From Symbiodinium kawagutii (lineage: Eukaryota > Sar > Dinophyceae > Suessiales > Symbiodiniaceae), in the NCBI GenBank assembly GCA_009767595.1, contig VSDK01028021.1, positions 67,905-131,904 on the forward strand: a DNA stretch of 64,000 nucleotides, read 5' to 3'. How positions within the stretch are numbered: the first letter of the stretch is position 1; each line of letters opens with the position of its first letter. The position numbers and the translations under genes are program-made. The notes under the pieces are model-generated. The model saw only the letters and a program-made list of their open reading frames with translations, did not search any database and had not been told where the DNA came from. This document shows positions 57,881 to 64,000 of the stretch, in pieces.

Positions 57881-58756
57881 ATGGCCAAAAAGAAGAAGCC
57901 CCGTGCGCCGGGAAGCAGCGAAGCGCCTGCCCAAGCAGCGACCCCTTCTGGCGGACTCGCTAGCGCTATCAAGACCGTGCAGTGGTTGAGTTCCATTGGC
58001 CATGCCAAGAACGATGAAGGTGGGAACCAAAGGGAACCAGGCATGCTGGACACTGGCTTGATAAAAGATGATCAGCAAGTCTTGATCCATTCCCCATTAT
58101 TGCCAGATGCATCGAAGGAAGAGTCAAGGCTTCAGTGAAACATCTGAAACCATGAGGTGAATGGAAGATGCAGCCATTTCTAATACAAAACTCCTCCAGT
58201 CGCCCTGGCTGCCTCTCCCAAGCTACAGGTGCCCAAGTCTTCCGTAGCTTGAAGCCCTTGATCCTGGTGCGCGCTGCCAAGTACGAGCTCGACGCGGCCG
58301 CGGCCAAGTCGGAGCACGCAGCTGGCCTTGCGCGACACATTGGGAGCAAGGTGCGGTTGGGGCCACGGCTGGGGGATTGATGGCCTTGGCCTTGCAAGTT
58401 GGATCAGCATACTGAGTTGATATGAGTGTAACCATGTATAATTGATATTAATGAATACAAATGAGTATATAGTTATATATATATAGCATGAGTAATAAAA
58501 TTATGAGTAAAAGATTCAAATTAGTTATAGTAGATTTAGCAGGTGACGTTTCAGGTGGTGCCAGTTGTGTCGCTTCCAGGGGCCCAAGAAGCGTACGGCC
58601 GATGATGCGCTGGCGGGGCGTGCTCCGTCGAAGGCGGAGCTCGAGGAAGCCCAGGTCAGTTTCAGGAGCCTGGCGGAACGACCGGAGGACCGCGGGGCGG
58701 CCATGGCCATGGTCAGCTGGGACGCTGAAGGAAGGGAAGTGGTTGGGGAGTGGTGA
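57881..58756 (+). CDS. Small basic protein, three exons, unknown
   Basis: Exons 57881-58019, 58229-58350 and 58580-58756 encode about 145 residues. Intron 1 is phase 1 (GAAG|GTGGGA ... CTACAG|GTGCCC), intron 2 phase 0 (AGCAAG|GTGCGG ... CTTCCAG|GGGCCC); both are GT-AG, and joining them keeps one frame. The N-terminus is MAKKKKPRAPGSSEAPAQAA, then LASAIKTVQWLSSIG. The middle is alanine-rich and helical (AAKYELDAAAAKSEHAAGLA). The end reads AELEEAQVSFRSLAERPEDR and VSWDAEG, then TGA. A pyrimidine-rich cattttttgcatcag 9 bases before the ATG looks like a leader acceptor. The 3' end is less certain because a GT donor (GCCCAG|GTCAGT) lies inside exon 3. No family recognised. Confidence 0.62.
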
Positions 58757-58929
58757 GCGGATGGAGATTGGGTAGTGTGCGCATTGGTTTTTTTTGCAGT
58801 TCATCTGGAAAACGATGCTTTTTTTCGATGAAAACGAAGGTCCAAACCTTCAGTTCATGTTAACCCATCCCGACTAATCAACCTGGGGTATAGTAATCAT
58901 GGGTTAACATTACCAACCAAGTTCAAAAG

Positions 58930-59080
58930 GTCTGAAGTGGTGCACGGGGACCCACATCTGCCGGCTCCACCGTGGCCCTGAGGAGCTCCTGAGCCCAGCG
59001 TGCAAAGCTCTGCGCACCGCGCTGCATCCGCTGGTGGAGGCACATCTGCGGGAGGAGCTGCGGAGCAGGGCTGTGGTTCC
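58930..59080 (+). CDS. Candidate exon, unknown
   Basis: The plus frame includes PEELLSPACKALRTALHPLV and EAHLREELRSRAVVPTG, strongly helical. The minus strand is open for 92 codons too. Borders are not fixed. Confidence 0.35.
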
Positions 59081-59404
59081 CACAGGTCACGGGAGGGGGG
59101 TTCCCTTAGGGCAGGGGTTGCACCACCAAGGGTGGAACCGTAAGGACCACAGAGCATGCAACCTTTGAGCATCACGAGGCGCTAGTTGATTTGAATGAAC
59201 CATGAGCCATCATGAAGCCGGTGGCGCAAAGCACGAGCCTTGCGGATGTAACTCTAGGCCTTCATTGGCCGATCATGCGGCTAGCCATAAGTAAACCTGG
59301 GGTAATTCAACGGCCGCCAATATTTGCTTGCGAACCATCATAAACCGTCGTTAGCCCGTCATGAAACCCCTAGAAACCCGTATATTCTAACCATCACAAC
59401 ATAA

Positions 59405-59590
59405 CCATGTTTGTATTGGCCCATGATGCAAGCCTTAAAACATCTTAAAATCAACCCTCCTACGTGATCTTTTTAGCCCTGCGATAACCACAACATGTGA
59501 CCATGGTTGTATTAGCCCATCATGTAAGCCTTGAACCCCGTTATGTGATAACCTTAGCCCTTCAATAATCATCCATTAATATATCATACC
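59405..59590. repeat. Two diverged tandem units of about 95 bp
   Basis: ACCATG(T/G)TTGTATT(G/A)GCCCAT recurs at about 59405 and 59500, followed in both by AAGCCTT(A/G)AA and a TTAGCCCT block. Confidence 0.7.
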
Positions 59591-59827
59591 TATGTGTTAG
59601 AAGCTTAGCCCCTATCAACTTGACGCTGATATAACCTGAGGGAGGGCTCATATTACTATTTATATAACATAATATCATTATCACATATTTAATATCCATG
59701 TTAAAAGCTTAGCCTATCTTAACCCCCTATGTTAGCTATACATTTAAACTATATAACTATATTACTTTATATGCCATAACTTGAGCCCCACAAATCAACC
59801 ACAACATCCATGGTTTGACCCTCCCAG
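59591..59827. other. AT-rich, no gene seen
   Basis: No open frame of note. Confidence 0.6.
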
Positions 59828-59911
59828 GAGAAAGCGTCGCCCGCCTTTCGCATCACCTCCATGCTGAGCTCGAGGGCCCGCTGGCACGAAGCACTCAGCA
59901 CCTCGGGCTAG
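59828..59911 (+). CDS. Candidate terminal exon, strand uncertain
   Basis: After tttgaccctcccag the plus frame reads EKASPAFRITSMLSSRARWH, EALSTSG and TAG (28 codons, phase 0). The minus strand is also open and reads PEVLSASCQRALELSMEVMR, KAGDAFSWEGQ, which is equally protein-like. Confidence 0.35.
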   Translation, partial: EKASPAFRITSMLSSRARWHEALSTSG

Positions 59912-60490
59912 CGCTGGGGCGCCGGTGAAGGACAGGACGGTGGTTAGATCCATGGTGGTTGGATGATTTGGATCTAAGGTGGTTACACCATGGATGGTGG
60001 TTGGCCAACTATGGTGGTTGTTCGCGGTTACATCATGTTACATCCATGGTTGGTATCTTCCAAGGAAGGTCAGTGGTGGTACAGAAACAACACTAATCAT
60101 CAACAAGAGGGCTGTGCAAGTGTACCATCCAATTGTGAACTTTAGGGTTATGATTATGATGGTTTATCATCGCAAATGCAGGTTAGCAAACCGGGACAAC
60201 AACCAACAGTATGATGGTCAAGGAGGGGTAACGATGGTCAATGATTATTCGTGATTGTGCAGGATGGGCAAAGCTGGTCGATCAGGGTTCATGATGGTTA
60301 GCTAAAGGGTGATGGTTTATGCATGGCTAGGAATGCGCAAAAACGGAGCTTGATAACTTGATGACCAACAAAAAATCGTAGAGCCAGCTCTTGATAAACC
60401 ACCCCCCAATGGCTTATCGTAGCTGGGATGGACCATCTTGGACAGAGCATCATCATGATATGGACCTCCTATTGTATCTTATATCTATAG
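59912..60490. other. No gene seen
   Basis: GGTGGTT-rich and AT-rich stretches without a supported frame. Confidence 0.5.
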
Positions 60491-60640
60491 GTGATATGTA
60501 AACAACGCAGATGTGCACCGGAGGGGGATTGTCATCAAGGACAGCAAGCGGTTGCTAGACAAGTGTCAGCTAGTGGGATGAACCATGTTGATCATGGGCT
60601 GCATGTAACTTGTCCCTGGGCCTACTTACAAAAGGCTTTG

Positions 60641-60763
60641 GCTGTTGAGATAAGTGCACCGCAGTGGAAGACAGGCAATGCTGCATTGGAATTCGGGAGA
60701 CTCCTTGATAGTGGCCGCCGAAAGGAACCACCCAGCAATGCCTGGCCAAGTTTGGATAAATGA
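60641..60763 (+). CDS. Candidate terminal exon, unknown
   Basis: An open frame reading ISAPQWKTGNAALEFGRLLD, SGRRKEPPSNAWPSLDK, then TGA. The start is provisional and no family is recognised. Confidence 0.33.
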   Translation, partial: AVEISAPQWKTGNAALEFGRLLDSGRRKEPPSNAWPSLDK

Positions 60764-60849
60764 GATGACCTTGGTCCGACCCAAACCAGGATGATTTTGC
60801 CACCTCTGTGTGACCCCATGGGTTTGTGCATAGGTTGACCCCATGGGTC

Positions 60850-61024
60850 CTGAGGGTCCCCCATCTGACCCCTGAGGACTTCTACGTGACTTGCGCCAGC
60901 AACCGAGCGACCGACGACCCAAGTTGGGTGCCTATCAACGTTGGGTCCGGGAGTTGGATGTTGCTGAAGGAGACGCACAGGAGCCACTTGGTCGCGCCAC
61001 CGGTGTTGGAAGATAGAGCTGGGC
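60850..61024 (+). CDS. Candidate exon, frame uncertain
   Basis: Two plus frames are open. One reads LTPEDFYVTCASNRATDDPS, WVPINVGSGSWMLLKETHRS and runs on into the TTG repeat as poly-Leu. The other reads RPKLGAYQRWVRELDVAEGD, AQEPLGRATGVGR and stops at TAG. The second has the better coding pattern. Confidence 0.35.
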
Positions 61025-61055
61025 TGGTGCTGGGTGCTTGGTGCTTGTTGGTTTG

Positions 61056-61056
61056 G

Positions 61057-61105
<49 letters not shown>
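61056..61105. repeat. (TTG)n microsatellite
   Basis: A run of TTG triplets; would read poly-Leu in one frame of the preceding open stretch. Confidence 0.95.
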
Positions 61106-61564
61106 GGTTATTGTGGTTGTTCTTGTTGTTGGCCATTGAAACTTCGTAATTAGGGCGGTTTGCTTTTTGTCGTTTTGGTTCCAGTTTTCACTTTGTAGCT
61201 GCAAAGGGACGCATGGATGTGGTTGACCATCCTCGCGTGCGTAATGGAGCTATTTGGAGGTTGCATTTGCAGCACACCGTCAATCATACATGTTGAATCT
61301 TGGTGGTGCAAAGTTCAGATAGAACGGGTTGAACCAAGCTTTGACAACCTCAAGAGGTCGCGGATCTCTGGCCAATTTTTCTGTGACACACCCTAAGCTG
61401 ATTTTCTGAGCCTGTATAAGCAGCTGGACTTACGCCAGCTGGTTCTCCGAATTACAATTGAAGAATAATGCAACCCAACCGTTGTCAAGAACAAATCACC
61501 GTTAATCATGCATTATCATGGCTCGGTATTCAACATGAACATCCATCGAGAGCACCATTACTCA

Positions 61565-61803
61565 TCAATCATGGTTGGTCACCAATCATCATCGAATGCC
61601 CATGAGATATCCAATTCATCCACTCACCATCTCCCACCCATCCCCCATCATCCCGCATCATCCCCCATCCATCATCCATCATCCATCCTCACCCATCATG
61701 ATCCATCAACTCAGCAACTCACCCATCATCACATCCATCATCCATCCCCCACCATCCATCAACATCATCAACATCATCAAGTCATCATCATCATCCACTC
61801 ATC
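61565..61803. repeat. (CATC)/(ATC)n degenerate repeat
   Basis: CATC, CCATC and ATC units through about 240 bases. Confidence 0.9.
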
Positions 61804-61852
61804 AACTCGATCAGTTCCCCCATCCCCGCACCCATAAAGGCTACTGATGCTG

Positions 61853-61978
61853 GACGCCGTGATGCGCTTGGCCGCCGGCTTCGGCGCCGCCGTTTCCGGC
61901 GCCGCGCCCGCATCCGGCCGCCTGGAAGCCTTTGCGCCCTTGGCGCCCGCGGCCCAGCGGATCGAGTGCCTGGGAAGG
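61853..61978. CDS. GC-rich candidate exon, strand unresolved
   Basis: The plus strand reads LDAVMRLAAGFGAAVSGAAP, ASGRLEAFAPLAPAAQRIEC with a GA donor after GGGAAG. On the minus strand a good acceptor (agccatccttcccag) leads into three open Ala/Gly/Arg-rich frames. Composition contrasts sharply with the flanks. Confidence 0.35.
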
Positions 61979-62665
61979 ATGGCTGGATCATGGCCAATCA
62001 TGACCACCAAGATCTACAATCATCGCATTTTTTTTTGAATAGATCAAGTTACAACAGTTAGTTAGAGAGAGTTAACAGTTTGCAATTGATGGACAAAAAT
62101 CGATGGTGTGTTTTAATAACGGCCAAACTATGGTTATTCCCAGGTACTAACTGCTTGTACTTGATGATCATAACGGGAAAACACAACGTTTGTGAGAGGA
62201 AAAATCACAGGCTGTTGTTTCCCTAGCTACAATTGTGTAAAATGTTGCTCATGGCTGTATTCGAATGCATGGCACATTAATGGTTCATGAAGGAGCCAGT
62301 GGTTAATGTGGTTATATAATAACTAATGGTAAATCTTGGATAGTGGTTGGTAACCGAGGCTAAAACAAAAACAATAACTATATATGGCGAGCTGGGTCAC
62401 AACCAATCATCCCAAATAAATGGATGGGCATCCATGAGCATTCGGCTAGTTTGTTCGTTTTTTTTGGGAGGTTCGCCAGCAGTAGAGGGCTGTGACCCAC
62501 ACCCATGTAGCACAATGTCTCGGGAGAAATGCAGTGGCAAAGGACTTTCATTGGAATCTTCAGTGATCAAGTCGATATCAAGCAGCGGGTAATAAGTGAC
62601 CCACAACAATAAACACGAGAATAAGCGGCTGATGTTGGAGGCCAGCCAGTTCCAGTGAAATTCAG
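61979..62665. other. No gene seen
   Basis: AT-rich; frames are short. Confidence 0.5.
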
Positions 62666-63013
62666 GGTCCCTTCTTTCTACCTCTCATCGATTGAGGAAT
62701 TGCAGCTATTCTCACCGCAACTGGTTCAGAAGTTGGTGGCCGCAACCCTGCGTGAGTATTGACCTCCATCCACCTTGACCTCCATCCACCTCCATCCACC
62801 TTGACCATGATGAACTAACCATGTGGAACGGCGCCGTGGTCACCAGGCAATGTCCGCCGGCAGACGGTAGAGAAGACCAGCGAGGACCAGGGCTCCAAGT
62901 CAGTTGCGAGCAAGCTCTTCTCACTGATCACCTCGCGCACCTTGGCGAAGTCGAACCATGGCAGCGAGCCATTGGTCCGACCGAAGCTATGGCAGCTATG
63001 GATGATTATGTGA
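62666..63013 (+). CDS. Two joined exons of an unknown protein, 5' end not found
   Basis: Exon a (62666-62751), after acceptor tgaaattcag, reads VPSFYLSSIEELQLFSPQLV, QKLVAATL and ends at a consensus donor (C|GTGAGT). Exon b (62847-63013), after gccgtggtcaccag, completes the split Arg codon and reads NVRRQTVEKTSEDQGSKSVA, SKLFSLITSRTLAKS. The GT-AG intron is 95 bases and contains CCATCCACCTTGACCT repeats. The frame runs to TGA at 63011, but the last part after about 62960 may be intronic. No family recognised. Confidence 0.5.
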
Positions 63014-63224
63014 ATAGGACTGCAGTGTGAGCCACATGTATATTACTGTACTTTGGCTCAAGACATACTCGTTGCTGAGAACGCGCAAAATGGTCCACGC
63101 GGTCGCTTCGTTGTGATTCACAGTTGGAATCTTCCTGGTGATTGTAATCTACGATTCGAGGTTCTGCTTCGCAGGCACCTTTCGAATAACAGGTTATCAG
63201 CCGTAACGGCTCACATCGATCGCC

Positions 63225-64000
63225 ATGGCAGAGTCAGGAGGAGACCTATCTGGAATATCACTGCAAAGCGACAGAGTCGTTGCAGTAGCTGCGACTGGAT
63301 CTATGGAAGTTGCGTCAGCGAGCAATGAGAGCCCTGGAGATGGAACCGTATTGACAAGTCAGACTGCCGGTTGGGAAATACCAAGTGAGATGCCGAGCGT
63401 CCCCTCTGGGGCAGCCTCTGCAAGAGTGCGTACTCCCACCCGGAGATCAACGACGAGTGTGGGTTCCCCTCCGTCAAGGGCGACCACGCCTGGGAGAAGA
63501 GTGAGGCGTGATCATGACAAGACTCGCGGAGATATCCATCTTCGCAATGTCGGACAAAGGACCATCGCTATTGAAGACCGAGAGCGTATGCTCGCCATTC
63601 AAGATGTGGATGAATCACTGAGGAAAGCATTGATCGCCAACCAAGAGATGGAAACAAAGATCAGCAACTTGGAAGTCCACACTATGGAAACCGAACGGAA
63701 TCACATGAGAGAGATAGCACATCATCATGCAGAATTTGCCAGCTACAAGAATGAAGTGGAGACTGGAGTCCGGATGTATGAGGAAGAACGGAATGCGGAA
63801 AGAGACTACATGTTATCTCTGCTTCAACATTATCGGGAACAAGATGAAGGAGCAGCTCAAGCCTACCAACAGATGGAAAGAAAACGAGATGATCAAGCAT
63901 CGCTCGCAAAACACATCTACACTAGAGGTCAAGAGATGATCATGGAAGAGGCAAGGCAGAAAGCGGAGATGGCACAACGTGAAGAGGCGGCTGTTAGCTA
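63225..64000 (+). CDS. Coiled-coil protein, N-terminal part, continues beyond the window
   Basis: 258 codons are open from ATG at 63225 to the window end; TAA lies 18 bases upstream in frame. The first 95 residues are Ser/Thr/Pro-rich and disordered (RVRTPTRRSTTSVGSPPSRA). A long charged helix follows (RTIAIEDRERMLAIQDVDES, KNEVETGVRMYEEERNAERD, EMIMEEARQKAEMAQREEAA). It has no introns, and its codons often end in A or T, unlike the GC-ending codons of the S28 or MAKKKK genes. An N-terminal coiled-coil before a polyprotein would fit a Ty1/copia-type retrotransposon gag, but no zinc knuckle, protease or reverse transcriptase is in view, so that is inference only. An AG after gaggttctgcttcgc (63173-63174) may be a leader acceptor. 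Confidence 0.62.
   Translation, partial: MAESGGDLSGISLQSDRVVAVAATGSMEVASASNESPGDGTVLTSQTAGWEIPSEMPSVPSGAASARVRTPTRRSTTSVGSPPSRATTPGRRVRRDHDKTRGDIHLRNVGQRTIAIEDRERMLAIQDVDESLRKALIANQEMETKISNLEVHTMETERNHMREIAHHHAEFASYKNEVETGVRMYEEERNAERDYMLSLLQHYREQDEGAAQAYQQMERKRDDQASLAKHIYTRGQEMIMEEARQKAEMAQREEAAVS

Overview
The window is nuclear DNA from a dinoflagellate, most likely of the Symbiodiniales/Suessiales type. Coding sequence is broken into short GC-richer exons in a long AT-richer, repeat-filled background. Many introns whose ends can be fixed by protein homology or by comparing duplicates start with GA or GC rather than GT, and the base after the acceptor AG is nearly always G. Polypyrimidine-AG sites just before start codons look like spliced-leader acceptors. 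All the well-supported genes are on the + strand. Three assembly gaps (12255-12434, 33043-33154, 44147-44855) each lie in or beside tandem repeats.

Left part (1-20 kb): the tail of an EH-domain exon, an exon resembling part of an RRM fold, several orphan exon candidates, microsatellites and a tandem repeat. I see little else there. Middle (21-27 kb): a terminal exon (21004-21135); a two-domain basic protein with a long Ser/Ala/Arg/Lys linker (21831-22911, one GA-AG intron); an acidic exon; and an intronless S28 serine peptidase (25137-26603) with a possible relic spliced leader upstream. 27-35 kb is mostly non-coding with isolated exons.

35-42 kb holds two tandem copies of an unrecognised gene. 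Exons 2-7 encode the same 158 residues in both copies, while their introns look unrelated. At 43.2 kb a divergent 18S rRNA 5' fragment lies next to a 95/139-bp satellite that runs into the largest gap. 46.2-51.4 kb is a direct duplication carrying two copies of an MPPED-like metallophosphoesterase gene; one copy's intron has a GA donor and the other's a GC donor.

52-64 kb has more genes: a multi-exon coiled-coil gene (55.9-57.5 kb), a three-exon small basic protein (57.9-58.8 kb), a two-exon fragment (62.7-63.0 kb) and a long coiled-coil ORF that runs off the right edge. Short terminal-inverted-repeat elements are scattered throughout; one family (three copies) has 4-bp target duplications. 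I could not run searches, so family assignments rest on motifs I can read, and exon borders outside the two duplicated gene pairs are provisional.
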